DNA of 41,024 nt from positions 1 to 41,024 of IMG/VR virus record IMGVR_UViG_3300046003_005061; one strand, given 5' to 3'. The position numbers and the translations under genes were made by a program. The first letter of the stretch is position 1. The number at the start of each line of letters is the position of its first letter. The notes beneath the pieces are model-generated. The model made no database searches, was not told the origin of the DNA, and worked only from the letters and a program-made list of their open reading frames with translations. Source of the stretch: a virus. Positions 6,111 through 15,074 of this stretch are shown in pieces.

Positions 6111-6152
6111 TGCGCCCGGTGGGATTCGAACCCGCAACCAAGGGATTATGAG
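6111..6152 (-). other. attP: attP core: 3' half of a tRNA gene (CAT anticodon)
   Basis: On the minus strand this stretch reads as the 3' part of a tRNA: anticodon-loop CTCATAA, the 3' anticodon stem TCCCT, variable loop, T-arm with GGTTCGAATCC, and acceptor strand ending GGGCGCA. The 5' half is missing: bases before CTCATAA do not complete an anticodon stem or D-arm. A phage integrating into the 3' half of a host tRNA carries exactly this to restore the gene. A CAT anticodon means tRNA-Met or tRNA-Ile2. The adjacent integrase supports this as the attP core. Confidence 0.85.
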
Positions 6153-6234
6153 AACTCTGTGCCTGTCTCGCGGATCCTTATGGAATAAGGGATGCCGCTC
6201 ATAAATACCAGCCAGCACACATTTTGGCACACGC

Positions 6235-6489
6235 TCAGCGCCTCTTGTCGAGCCTCTCCAGGAGCTTCAGCAATGCAGCCCAGCCGAGAGCCAGAAACAT
6301 GACGGCACAGACAAACCACACCCAGGCGGTCGAGAGCCAGTTTAGCACCGACTCCACTAGCGTGCCTTTCAGCCATTGCGCCTCCATGCTCGTCCACCAG
6401 CTATTCCCCACGATCATCACGACAGTGATCACCAGGCCGATGATCACGCGCTGCCACACGGGCCGCTCTTGCGTTGCTTGTGGTTTCAT
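6235..6489 (-). CDS. Two-TM membrane protein (84 aa)
   Basis: It is the last gene of the late operon. A TTG at 6516 overlaps the stop of the polyvalent-protein gene, but the ATG at 6489 (MKPQATQERPVW) is preferred. Two hydrophobic segments are visible, about residues 12-30 (VIIGLVITVVMIVGNSWW) and 52-72 (WVWFVCAVMFLALGWAALL), and the C-terminus is basic (LERLDKRR). It may be an additional holin-like or virion/inner-membrane protein, or a lysogenic conversion gene, since it lies next to attP. No family recognised. Confidence 0.6.
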   Translation of the reverse strand: MKPQATQERPVWQRVIIGLVITVVMIVGNSWWTSMEAQWLKGTLVESVLNWLSTAWVWFVCAVMFLALGWAALLKLLERLDKRR

Positions 6490-6512
6490 AGGCTTGCACC
6501 TTACCACCAATG

Positions 6513-9500
6513 TCAAGGCGTGCCCTTTTGGATCTGCTCACGCAGGGCGCTGGCACGTTCACGCAGGGCACGGGCCGCGCGGTCAGCGGCGGCGGCATCT
6601 GGCGCTTTGAAGACAGGCTCGATCATCTTGCCCAGTTGCTCGATGGCTTTGGTGCCGGTCTTGCCGTTCGCCTTCGCCCACGCCATGACCCAGTGGTAAT
6701 CCTTGCTTTGAGTTGCCACAGGCCCGAGCACGAGGCCGGTCTGCTTCAGGGCAGAGGAACCCAGCCGTTTCTCAGGCGTGGTGAAGTCCGTGAAGCCCTG
6801 CCCCAGTCCGCCGTAGGAGTTGATGAAATGATCCACATAGCGCGGGTCCACGCCTATGATCTTGCTCACACCCTTCCCGATGCCGCTGGCCTGATCCGCA
6901 CCCTTGCGCAGTGGCAGTTTCAAATCACGCTCCCAGCTTGGCACGATGTCCCGATTCGTGAACGTGCTCTTGTTAAAGAAAATCTCCGCAGGCACCTTCA
7001 GCGGGCCGAGTGCCGTCACACTATCCACCGGCATCAGTGCCGTGCTCAGGCTGTCACCGTAGCCTTCAAAGGCGCGCTTCTCACCCATCGCCGCGCTCAA
7101 TGCACGCTCCACGCCGCCAGCCAGCACACCCATTTCATGCGGCTTGGGGATGCGCAGCCAGTGGTTTCCCACCTTGAAGTTCCAGAAGAAATCACGCTGC
7201 CACGCAGGCATCTGCTGATACTCCTCTTCATCCTCGGGATCATCACGATTCCACATCCGCATCAGCACCGTGGGGATGCCGATATATAGGCTCCAGCGCA
7301 GCGCAAAGCCCGCCGGATTCTTCATGCCCGTGCTCAGCGTCTTGCCCATGCCGCGCAGGTGCGGATTGCTGAAAGGCACCAGCCGATTGATCACCTTCAT
7401 CATGCTGCCCATCTTCGCGTAGTCCATCAGTCCGCGCGCCTGACTGGCCGCATACAGCGCCGCCTCTTCAGGCGAGTATTTCAGGTCTTTAATGGCGATG
7501 TCATACGCCCGCCGAAACTCCGCGATGCGGCCCACCGTCTCGCTCGATTGCACCACCTTCTCCCAGCGCTTCCACACCTGCCCCGGCATCACCAGAATAT
7601 TACGAGGATCTTTCCGCAGTTCCGCCATGCCGCGCTTCAGTTCACGATTCCACGTCAGCCGGTCCTTCGCGTAGTTGCCGAATTGTCCGCCACCATAGGC
7701 TTCAAACCTGCCCATCTCCGCCTTGGTGTAGCCCTTCAGCACATCCCACGGTTTTGATCCATGCTCACTGATCACCGCCCGCTGGATGGCATCCCTTGGC
7801 ACGTTGCGCATCACAAAGGGCAGTGAATGCGTGATCAAGTAGCGCGTCACGCTCAGCGGAGCCGCTGCCAGATCCAGCAGCACATGGCTGCCCACCTCGC
7901 TCAGTCCCATCATAGCTGCTTGGATGTCCTTATCCAGCTTCCAGTATTCAGGCTTGCCCTCGTTATAGACCACCACCGTGTTCTTGTCCGTGCTCGATGC
8001 CTTGCTGCCGATCAAGTCCAGCTCCACCGCCTCACCCTCATAGAGCGTGCGCGCGGTTTCCAGTTGGTTGGTGAAAGTCTGCATCACCTTGTTGCGCATC
8101 GCCTCCTTTTGGATGGCGTCGGTCATGCCCAGCAGGCTCTTGTAAACATTGTCGATCTCCTTCGTGCTGCCTTTGAAGCGCTTCACCTGATCGCGCACCT
8201 TGCCCACGGCCCCGCTGCTATGGTCAAAGTTCGCCGCCAGATCAAACTCTTCAGAGAGCCGACTCATGTCCACATAATAGTTATTCTCTGCTTGGATCTG
8301 CGTGCGCTGCTCCTTTGACATACGCCCGGAGTCCACCAGATAGTCCAGGTTCGAATCTGCCCAGAGCCGATACCGCCGCGCGGCCTCTTGCAGTCGGCGA
8401 TAGCGTGCCGGGTCAGTCGCCAGGTCAGCCAGCGCTTCATTCGCTGCCTGCACATCACTGATCATGCCCGCACCTTGGCCGGAGAGATTCTGTTTAGCCT
8501 CTGCCGCTTCTGCCAGGATAGCGTTTTGATTCTTCTTAAAGTTAGGCGATGCAGGAGACAGAGCCGCGATTTGAGCCGCCGCTTTCTGGTCGATGATGCG
8601 CGCCTTCTCCAGCGTGCGTTCCGCCACCATCATGCCGCTAGCTTCACGCATCTCTGTTTCTTGCAGTGCCTTGCTCGTGTTATCAAAGGCACCCACCAGC
8701 CAGGTCAGACTCATCGGTTCACCCGTCACCGGGTCAGTGATTCGTTGCACCTCCGGCACACCTTGCGCGTTAGTCACCTCCTGCGGCTTCAGCGGCACCA
8801 GGCCGTTGTCGAGCTGATCACTCAGCCGCGCCGAGTGACTGCTCAGCCAGCGCAGCATCACATCATACTGTTCGCTTGGTTTCAGATCCTTCAGCGTCTT
8901 GCCCTGCATCTTCAGCGCCGTGTTGAATCCCTTCAGCGAGTAGTGGTGACTGTCATCAAACCACGAGCGCAGCTTATCCGTCAGCGTCTTGTTGAACTCC
9001 CGGCTGTCACCAAAGACTGCCGTGTAAAGCCTCTCCTTCAGGCTCGGTGGCTCCATGCGGACGTTCAGAGACGCGCGCCGTCCGGGCCGTTCACCGGCCC
9101 ACGTCCGCACGTCATCACTGAAGGCATTCAGCGCTGCCATGTAGTCCTTTGGGATTGTCTTCTCAAAGTAGGCCGCAAACTTCGGTGCCTGCTTGATCGT
9201 CGCCGCAGGGTCCATCACATAGGCCCGCACAAATTCAGCGATACCTTCCGCCCGCTGAATCTTGATGTCTTTACTCGGGCTGCCATGAATCCAGAACCCT
9301 GCCAGCTCCGCATCATAGGGAGAGGTCGGGCTTTTCATCCACGGCTTGCCCAGGCCGTGCTTGTCATCTGTCCAGTGACCGGCCAGCTCATGCGCTGCCG
9401 TGTCCAGATCCCCGGCAAACTTAATGGCCGTCATCGTTGAGCCAGGCCGATAGACACCGAGCTGTGTCGGCTTTAATCCACGCACCCGCATGGCCTTGCC

Positions 9501-12500
9501 GATGTCTTTGGCAAAGTCCTCGATGATGCGAAAAGGTGACTTCGCCAGTCGGCCCGTGATCGGACTCACCGGGATGCGCGCAGGCGGTGGCGGAGGTGCT
9601 GGCTTCGGTGGCGACGTGCTCCGTGGCGGTGGCGTCGTGTTCCGTGGCGGTGGCGTCGTGCTCCGTGGCGGTGGCGTCGTGCTCCGTGGTGGTGGCGTCG
9701 TGCTCCGTGGTGGTGGCGTCGTGCTCCGTGGTGGTGGCGCTTGCGGTTGAGGAGCGGCAGCGCGTGGGGCCGCTGCATTCGTCGGGCGCGTGCCACTGAA
9801 GACATGGCGCATCCAGTCCATCTTCACCGCACTGGTCGGATTATCCGCCTGCTCCACCATGAAACGCTTCATCAGCGGCACATACACCGCCTTGTCGCTC
9901 ATCTTCATCGCTTCCAGAATGGCATCGAAGTCCTTGGCCGCGAATGCCTCGTCAAACATCTTGGCAAAGGACGCCTGCGTGAACATCTGTCTGCTCAGTT
10001 CATCCGTGGCCGCACTCTCCGGTTGCGGGTAGCGCTCGCGGAAACCTGCTTCCATGTCATCAAAGGCGGATTCATCGCCCATCTGCGCACGCTCAAAGGC
10101 CGTGTCTTGAGTGGCTTGCTTGCGGAAAAGTTCTTCATCCAGTTTCCCCTGATCCCGTTCCGCTTCCCCGGCGCGTTTCGCCCCGCCGAGTTCAGCCAGC
10201 GGGTCAGCGGCTTGAGTCGTCGCTGTCTCGCCCACGTTCATCGGGCGCGTGCTCGTGCCCATGTCGCCAAACATATCCGCGCTCGTGTCCACGGCGGCCG
10301 GTGCGGGCGCCGTTGGTTCAGGCGTGAAGCCAAACATATCCGCGCCAGTGTCCACAGGGGCGGGTGCCGCTGGTGCTTCCACCACTGCCGCCTTCCTGCC
10401 CGTCACCATCTCCATCAAATCAGGATGCGCAGGCCAGTTCTCCCAGCGGGTCAGCGTGTTCTTCAGCTCCGCCAGCTTGCGGTTGATGCCTTCAGGATCT
10501 TTGACATCCACGCCCAGCTTCGCCGCTGTCTCGGGTCGCTTGGCCGCGCCAGATACCGCAGCGATCTGATCCCGCAAATCCTTTTGTGCTGCCGTGGCCC
10601 GCTTGCCCTGCTCACGCCACGCATCATCCAGGCTCGTGTCAGCGAAGAAGTCGCCTTGTGTCGATGTCTCCGCACGGCCAGCACGCGCGGCCTTCATGGC
10701 GTTCACCGCATCCGCCGCACTGGCACCACTCAGCGCGGCACGGATGCCTACACTCTGCGCGCCTGCGTCTCCCGGTGCTTCCAGTGCCACCGCTGCCGCT
10801 GTCTGCTCGCCGATCTTGCCCGCACGATAGAGCGAATAAAGGTCATCCCCCGCCGCCTTGCCCAGCGCGTAGCCCTTGCGGCCTTTGTCGCGTGCCAGCA
10901 GTCCTCGGCTCGTGGCTTCTTCCACCGTCACGGCGGCATTCTTGAAGTAGTGCGCGTAGTCTCCCACGCTGCCCTGCCCATCCTTGATGTTTGATTCAGC
11001 GTCAAAGGTGAACGCGTCCGCCACCGTAAAGCCATCCGCCTCACGGACGATCTGAGATGGAATGGACTTCTCACCCATCCGCCGCGCCAGATCCAGCCGG
11101 TGCCGTCCGGTGATGACTTCCTTGGCTCCATTCATCCGCTCCCAGAGCACGATGGGAGCCGTGCCCAGCCGGTCATACTTGCCGCTGAGTTGATCCCCCT
11201 CGACCACGCCCGTGCTCGTGTTGCTGCCTTCCTTGAAGTTCGGCACATCTTTAGAAAGGCTGATCTCTTTCAGTGGCACCTCACGCGATGGATACAGGCT
11301 TGTATCCTCGATAGCCGTGGTTGTCGGTGGCAGGTCCGGGCTTTCGATGATGGCCTTCACCTGCTTCACCAGGGCAGGAGGCATTCTCTGCCACTTGCTC
11401 GCAAAATCATAATCGCTCCAGCCCAGCACCTCCGGCTTCACGCCCAACTTCTCCAGCGCGGCCACCTTTGCGGCAGCCTGCACTTCAGGCGGTGGCGTTT
11501 GCAGCACCTCCGCCAGTTGCAGCCGCTCCGCTGCCACGTCTGGCGTGATGTGGCCCGCCTGCACGTCCGCCAGCAATCCACTGGCATGAGTGCGCAGCGG
11601 TGCCGTCGGTGGTAGATCACGAGTCACCCCGTCAAAGTAGGTGGAAAGAGTGTCAACGGCTGGAGTCGAACCCGCACCACTCGGCACCGCGCCGGGAGCG
11701 CTTGGTGGTGGAGTGTTCCCCGGTGTCGGTGCTGCTCCCGGTGTCGGTGCTGCTCCTGGTGTCGGTGGTGCTCCTGGTGTCGGTGCTGCTCCCGGTGTCG
11801 GTGCTGCTCCCGGTGTCGGTGCTGCTCCCGGTGTCGGTGCTGCTCCCGGTGTCGGTGCTGCTCCTGGTGGTGGCACAGCTCCCGGCGTCGGTGCTGCTCC
11901 TGGTGTCGGTGGTGGCACGGCCCCCGGCATCGATGCTGCTTGCTGCCGTCCATTCCCTGCCATTTGCAGACCGCCAAACAATAGCCCACCCGCCGCGCCG
12001 CCAATCGCTTCCTGCTTCCGGCGTTCCAGCATGGCCGCGTCCAGCGCGGGCAGTTGGTAGCCTGTCTCTGTGAAGCCTGGGCGGTTTGGATCTGCCACCG
12101 CTTGCCCCGCTGTGTAAGTGGCGATGTCTTGTAGCGTGCCTGAAATCGGTTCTTCGATGGCTTCACCCAGCACGGTTTTACCGGCTTGCTTGAGTCCAGC
12201 TTTCACCCCGCTTTGCAGCATCTCGGCTGCCGCCTTGCCACCGATCCCGCCCATGCGTTCCGTCAGTGCTTCTACTCCGGCAAAGGTGCCACCCATCGCA
12301 AGCTGACCATACGGGTTTTGAATGCCCATCTGTTCGGCTGTCTCGATGCCTTGCCCCATGCCCAGCGCCCCACCCATGACCAGCGGCACCGTCGTCATCG
12401 CTGCCTTCATGCCCATCACGGGAGCCGCGGCCCCGGCTGTCGCCAGCAGAGTCGCTGCTTGTCCCACGCCCTCGCCTGCAATCCTTGCCGTCGGGTTCGC

Positions 12501-12866
12501 CGGATTCACCGCCCAGAAATCACGGCCCGCTTCACCGACTGCTTTGCCAAAGTTCGTCACAGGTTTGAAAGTGCCCGTGCGTGGTTGATCCAGCGCATCT
12601 GCCGCCGCGTTCTCCAGCGCATTCAGCGTGCCACCGACTGCCGTGCCCGCGCCTTCCACCAGGTTCGTGCCGAGTCGCATGAACCCGCGTGCAAACGTCT
12701 CCCCCGATCCCTGCTGGTCGATGCTTGGGCTGAGTCCTTCACGCTGATAAAACTGCGTGTCCCACTCGCTCGTGGCGTCGTCAATGTCCGACTCGGTAGG
12801 CTGTGCCTTGAAGTCCACATCAAAGGTCTGCCCCGTGCGCTTACTGGTGATGGATGCGATGGGCAT
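6513..12866 (-). CDS. Giant phage polyvalent/internal virion protein (2117 aa)
   Basis: Order of parts: an N-terminal Gly/Ala-rich region with hydrophobic stretches (about 60-300); a GAAPTP proline-rich tandem repeat linker (about 315-390); a ParB/sulfiredoxin-like domain (about 525-640; [12 protein letters not shown] box); a helical region; a second proline linker of PPPRSTT repeats (about 1040-1090); a domain with a zinc-metallopeptidase motif HELAGH (about residue 1159); and a long helical C-terminus. From about 1660 the latter resembles the large polyvalent-protein-associated domain type LPD38 ([20 protein letters not shown], then [16 protein letters not shown]). Such proteins are packaged and ejected with the DNA. 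No tape-measure gene exists, supporting an ejected internal protein of a short-tailed phage. Confidence 0.8.
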   Translation of the reverse strand: MPIASITSKRTGQTFDVDFKAQPTESDIDDATSEWDTQFYQREGLSPSIDQQGSGETFARGFMRLGTNLVEGAGTAVGGTLNALENAAADALDQPRTGTFKPVTNFGKAVGEAGRDFWAVNPANPTARIAGEGVGQAATLLATAGAAAPVMGMKAAMTTVPLVMGGALGMGQGIETAEQMGIQNPYGQLAMGGTFAGVEALTERMGGIGGKAAAEMLQSGVKAGLKQAGKTVLGEAIEEPISGTLQDIATYTAGQAVADPNRPGFTETGYQLPALDAAMLERRKQEAIGGAAGGLLFGGLQMAGNGRQQAASMPGAVPPPTPGAAPTPGAVPPPGAAPTPGAAPTPGAAPTPGAAPTPGAAPTPGAPPTPGAAPTPGAAPTPGNTPPPSAPGAVPSGAGSTPAVDTLSTYFDGVTRDLPPTAPLRTHASGLLADVQAGHITPDVAAERLQLAEVLQTPPPEVQAAAKVAALEKLGVKPEVLGWSDYDFASKWQRMPPALVKQVKAIIESPDLPPTTTAIEDTSLYPSREVPLKEISLSKDVPNFKEGSNTSTGVVEGDQLSGKYDRLGTAPIVLWERMNGAKEVITGRHRLDLARRMGEKSIPSQIVREADGFTVADAFTFDAESNIKDGQGSVGDYAHYFKNAAVTVEEATSRGLLARDKGRKGYALGKAAGDDLYSLYRAGKIGEQTAAAVALEAPGDAGAQSVGIRAALSGASAADAVNAMKAARAGRAETSTQGDFFADTSLDDAWREQGKRATAAQKDLRDQIAAVSGAAKRPETAAKLGVDVKDPEGINRKLAELKNTLTRWENWPAHPDLMEMVTGRKAAVVEAPAAPAPVDTGADMFGFTPEPTAPAPAAVDTSADMFGDMGTSTRPMNVGETATTQAADPLAELGGAKRAGEAERDQGKLDEELFRKQATQDTAFERAQMGDESAFDDMEAGFRERYPQPESAATDELSRQMFTQASFAKMFDEAFAAKDFDAILEAMKMSDKAVYVPLMKRFMVEQADNPTSAVKMDWMRHVFSGTRPTNAAAPRAAAPQPQAPPPRSTTPPPRSTTPPPRSTTPPPRSTTPPPRNTTPPPRSTSPPKPAPPPPPARIPVSPITGRLAKSPFRIIEDFAKDIGKAMRVRGLKPTQLGVYRPGSTMTAIKFAGDLDTAAHELAGHWTDDKHGLGKPWMKSPTSPYDAELAGFWIHGSPSKDIKIQRAEGIAEFVRAYVMDPAATIKQAPKFAAYFEKTIPKDYMAALNAFSDDVRTWAGERPGRRASLNVRMEPPSLKERLYTAVFGDSREFNKTLTDKLRSWFDDSHHYSLKGFNTALKMQGKTLKDLKPSEQYDVMLRWLSSHSARLSDQLDNGLVPLKPQEVTNAQGVPEVQRITDPVTGEPMSLTWLVGAFDNTSKALQETEMREASGMMVAERTLEKARIIDQKAAAQIAALSPASPNFKKNQNAILAEAAEAKQNLSGQGAGMISDVQAANEALADLATDPARYRRLQEAARRYRLWADSNLDYLVDSGRMSKEQRTQIQAENNYYVDMSRLSEEFDLAANFDHSSGAVGKVRDQVKRFKGSTKEIDNVYKSLLGMTDAIQKEAMRNKVMQTFTNQLETARTLYEGEAVELDLIGSKASSTDKNTVVVYNEGKPEYWKLDKDIQAAMMGLSEVGSHVLLDLAAAPLSVTRYLITHSLPFVMRNVPRDAIQRAVISEHGSKPWDVLKGYTKAEMGRFEAYGGGQFGNYAKDRLTWNRELKRGMAELRKDPRNILVMPGQVWKRWEKVVQSSETVGRIAEFRRAYDIAIKDLKYSPEEAALYAASQARGLMDYAKMGSMMKVINRLVPFSNPHLRGMGKTLSTGMKNPAGFALRWSLYIGIPTVLMRMWNRDDPEDEEEYQQMPAWQRDFFWNFKVGNHWLRIPKPHEMGVLAGGVERALSAAMGEKRAFEGYGDSLSTALMPVDSVTALGPLKVPAEIFFNKSTFTNRDIVPSWERDLKLPLRKGADQASGIGKGVSKIIGVDPRYVDHFINSYGGLGQGFTDFTTPEKRLGSSALKQTGLVLGPVATQSKDYHWVMAWAKANGKTGTKAIEQLGKMIEPVFKAPDAAAADRAARALRERASALREQIQKGTP
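9613..9738. repeat. Six-copy 21-bp tandem repeat (PPPRSTT linker)
   Basis: Six in-frame copies of a 21-bp unit (GTCGTGCTCCGTGGCGGTGGC on the plus strand, with third-position variants) encode a PPPRSTT-type proline linker within the polyvalent protein. The unit length is a multiple of three, so copy-number change would keep the frame. Confidence 0.9.
11722..11925. repeat. Tandem 18-bp repeats (GAAPTP linker)
   Basis: About ten copies of an 18-bp unit (GGTGTCGGTGCTGCTCCC on the plus strand) with a few degenerate edges encode a GAAPTP-type linker. It separates the N-terminal region from the ParB-like domain of the polyvalent protein. Boundaries are approximate because the outer copies decay. 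Confidence 0.88.
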
Positions 12867-13970
12867 TTATTTGTTGAAGGTAAAAGAGTTGCCTGACTTG
12901 GTTTGTCCTGCGGTGTTCGGCGTGGAGCTTTGAGTATCGCCCCCCATTCTCGCCTTCCTGATGATCATTTCTCCCGTTTTAGAGTCGATCACCGTGTATG
13001 TTCCCCCTATTACCTCGCCGGTCACGGGATCTGTCTGATACGTCACCTTGGGTTGTGGAGACGGTTTGCTAGCGGTAGGTGACTTATACTCCACGCCTCC
13101 GCGCATGGCTTTTGTTGGCATCATTTCGGGAGGCAGAGGTGCTTCGACCTGATTCCTCGGCACCATCATGCCGGTGCCGCTTGTATAGTAGCGCTCATTC
13201 ACCGCGCCAGTCTCCGGGTCGAGGCTTGGGAAAGTCTCCCGTGCCCGCGCGGTCTTGCGCATGTCGCCCATGATTTCCTGGGCGGTGGCCTGTGCGCGTT
13301 CTTCGATCTTCGCCGCTGCCTGGTCATCCGCTGCCTGCATGTCGGCACCGAGTTTGTCCTGGCTTGCCATGAAGCCGCCCGCGTCAGCGCTCATCTGACT
13401 CCAGAAAGCGTCATCACGGCCAGCGGGTGCCATGCCCGCCGGTGCCATCCCGGCAGAAGCCGGGGCTGTCATCGCCGGAGCTGTCATCGCCGGGGCCGTG
13501 TAGTTGCTTGCGCCCATCAACATGCCTGGTGCTTGCTGCATCGGCATCTGACCGGTGCGCTCGGCAAAGTTCTTGTTATTCTTGCCCACCGCATAGCTGT
13601 TCGGGTTGTTTGTGCCGACACCACGCGGGCTGTAGCTCATCGGCCCACCACGCCCCGAGAGAGATCGGCTCGACATCCCACCCAGCGGTGATCGGCTCGA
13701 CATCCCACCCAGCGGTGAAGCAGCTTGTGCAGCGGGCCTCATCATCGGGGCAGGGGACATGGCCTGCATCGGCGCTGGCACCTGGCCATTCATGCCCAGC
13801 TTCGCCACTCGGTCACTCGCCATCGTGTTGATCATCGGCGTCGTGGGCTGCATCTGGCGTGCGCGGGATTCCACCCCGGCAGGCGGCAGGCCGTTGGTGG
13901 GTGGCTTGGGAAAAGCGGAGTCAAACGTGCCAGGCACAATTTGATTGAAGGGTAGTTTCATGGCTGGCAT
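12867..13970 (-). CDS. Low-complexity virion-associated protein (367 aa)
   Basis: Its stop codon is immediately followed by the ATG of the polyvalent-protein gene (TAAATG). The protein is rich in Met, Pro, Gly, Ser and Ala. It contains a duplicated nine-residue unit (SPLGGMSSR, then SRSLSGRG) encoded by a DNA direct repeat near 13665-13715, and a run of APAMTAPAM/AGMAPAG. A short helical stretch (about 195-235) and a more ordered C-terminal part follow. Likely a virion or internal-core protein because of its position among late genes; no family is recognised. An alternative start at Met4 (MKLPFNQIVPG) is possible. Confidence 0.65.
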   Translation of the reverse strand: MPAMKLPFNQIVPGTFDSAFPKPPTNGLPPAGVESRARQMQPTTPMINTMASDRVAKLGMNGQVPAPMQAMSPAPMMRPAAQAASPLGGMSSRSPLGGMSSRSLSGRGGPMSYSPRGVGTNNPNSYAVGKNNKNFAERTGQMPMQQAPGMLMGASNYTAPAMTAPAMTAPASAGMAPAGMAPAGRDDAFWSQMSADAGGFMASQDKLGADMQAADDQAAAKIEERAQATAQEIMGDMRKTARARETFPSLDPETGAVNERYYTSGTGMMVPRNQVEAPLPPEMMPTKAMRGGVEYKSPTASKPSPQPKVTYQTDPVTGEVIGGTYTVIDSKTGEMIIRKARMGGDTQSSTPNTAGQTKSGNSFTFNK

Positions 13971-13991
13971 AACAATATTTGTGTTCAGTTT

Positions 13992-14702
13992 TTAGATTCG
14001 TGTCGCTGTCAGTAAATCGAAGTGCGCTGTCGTGTCTCCAGGTGAGTTGTAAGCTGTCGTGAATGGCGCGACTGTCGTGCTCGCCCCCGCATACCTTGCC
14101 CGCACCGTCGTTTCCCGCACTTTGCTGACGATTGCGATTGGATCACCCTCGACTACGGTTTGATAATAAGTCAGGTCAAAATCTGCCACACCTGCTTGAA
14201 AGCCTGTCTCAAAGGTCAATTCCCGATCAGTGAAATGCCCGCGCAGATAACACGTTACCGTGGCGTTCTTCGTTAGGTTTGACTCGACTTGATCCGGTGC
14301 CACCTCCGGCAAGTCCTGCTGAAAGGGAATGCCCGGAAAGTCTTCATCCGCATCCACGTCACCTTCCGTCACGATGTCCGGCAGCACGTCAAAGAAAAGT
14401 TCCTGCTCGGTGCCCCGTTCCTTGTCGATGTAGCCGAGAAACCGTGGCTCATACACAAACGTGTCACTCACCTGGCCCGGCTCAGTGCTCGTGTAAATCT
14501 GCTGCATTGAGACGGCCACCCACACCACCAGATTCCAGCCGCGCTCGGGCTGCTCGCCGTCGTTCTCCAGTCCCGCCACGCTGACCAGATCGCCCTGCAC
14601 ATTCACACGTCCACCGCCGCTGACATTGAGGCGCTGCATCTCCTGCGAGATGCTTTGATCCGCATGAGCTAGCAGTTGGTTGACTTGATCTCGTGTCATC
14701 AT
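13992..14702 (-). CDS. Hypothetical virion protein (236 aa)
   Basis: The start overlaps the upstream gene by ATGA (14699-14702). The N-terminus is a helix (QVNQLLAHADQSISQEMQRL); the rest is beta-rich and acidic (EGDVDADEDFPGIPFQQDLP), consistent with a tail or connector component. No domain recognised. Position between the large tail protein and the internal virion proteins suggests a structural role. Confidence 0.65.
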   Translation of the reverse strand: MMTRDQVNQLLAHADQSISQEMQRLNVSGGGRVNVQGDLVSVAGLENDGEQPERGWNLVVWVAVSMQQIYTSTEPGQVSDTFVYEPRFLGYIDKERGTEQELFFDVLPDIVTEGDVDADEDFPGIPFQQDLPEVAPDQVESNLTKNATVTCYLRGHFTDRELTFETGFQAGVADFDLTYYQTVVEGDPIAIVSKVRETTVRARYAGASTTVAPFTTAYNSPGDTTAHFDLLTATRI

Positions 14703-14881
14703 AGTTCATTGCCTCGCGTTGTCACGATCACCGGGAACCCTGGCACCACCAGCGTGCCCGGATCACCCGACTTCAGCGGCACTGCGGCCAGCGCCGCCGT
14801 GATCTTCCGCTGCACTTCTTCCAGCACCGCATTCGCTTGGGCTTCCGCCCCGTAGTCACCGTTGAGAATCGCTTCAATCAT
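14699..14881 (-). CDS. Small late protein (60 aa)
   Basis: The start MIEAILNGDYG at 14881 overlaps the end of the upstream gene; a Met three codons earlier is the alternative. The stop overlaps the next start as ATGA. It is helical with a Gly/Pro/Val-rich C-terminus (VPGFPVIVTTRGNEL). Short, but embedded in a chain of coupled genes, so probably translated. Function unknown. Confidence 0.55.
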   Translation of the reverse strand: MIEAILNGDYGAEAQANAVLEEVQRKITAALAAVPLKSGDPGTLVVPGFPVIVTTRGNEL

Positions 14882-15068
14882 GGGTTGCAATCAGGGTTGT
14901 TTCACTGCCGCCACCGGACTGCACGATCACTTCGCCCGCGCCCATCACCAGCATTTGCGCCAGTTCGGTCTTCACGATGAAGCCGACCGCTGAGTGCAGC
15001 ATGTCATACTGTGCCTCACCCCCGGCAGCGCCGTTGAGTGTGTTGAGTAGTTCGGTGGGTGCGCTCAT
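14874..15068 (-). CDS. Small late protein (64 aa)
   Basis: The frame lies six bases after the stop of the 1344-residue tail protein and overlaps the next gene by eight bases. The product MSAPTELLNTLNGAAGGEAQ has a central hydrophobic helix (MLHSAVGFIVKTELAQMLVMG) and Gly-rich loops. Its position in the coupled virion gene chain suggests a minor structural or assembly role; no family recognised. Confidence 0.55.
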   Translation of the reverse strand: MSAPTELLNTLNGAAGGEAQYDMLHSAVGFIVKTELAQMLVMGAGEVIVQSGGGSETTLIATHD

Positions 15069-15074
15069 GGTTCA

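Noticed and set aside
6111-6152. A complete tRNA gene
   Set aside because: Only the 3' half is present; no D-arm or 5' acceptor strand upstream, so it is an attP fragment.
6146-6397. Leftward 83-codon frame starting upstream of attP
   Set aside because: It overlaps the two-TM gene in another frame, runs into the tRNA fragment and has no protein-like pattern.
9741-10994. Plus-strand open frame of 417 codons opposite the polyvalent protein
   Set aside because: Arg/His/Cys-rich composition without any domain; antisense shadow of the large leftward gene.
11722-11925. Possible CRISPR array because of regular repeats
   Set aside because: Units are contiguous 18-bp copies in frame with no unique spacers; they encode a proline linker.
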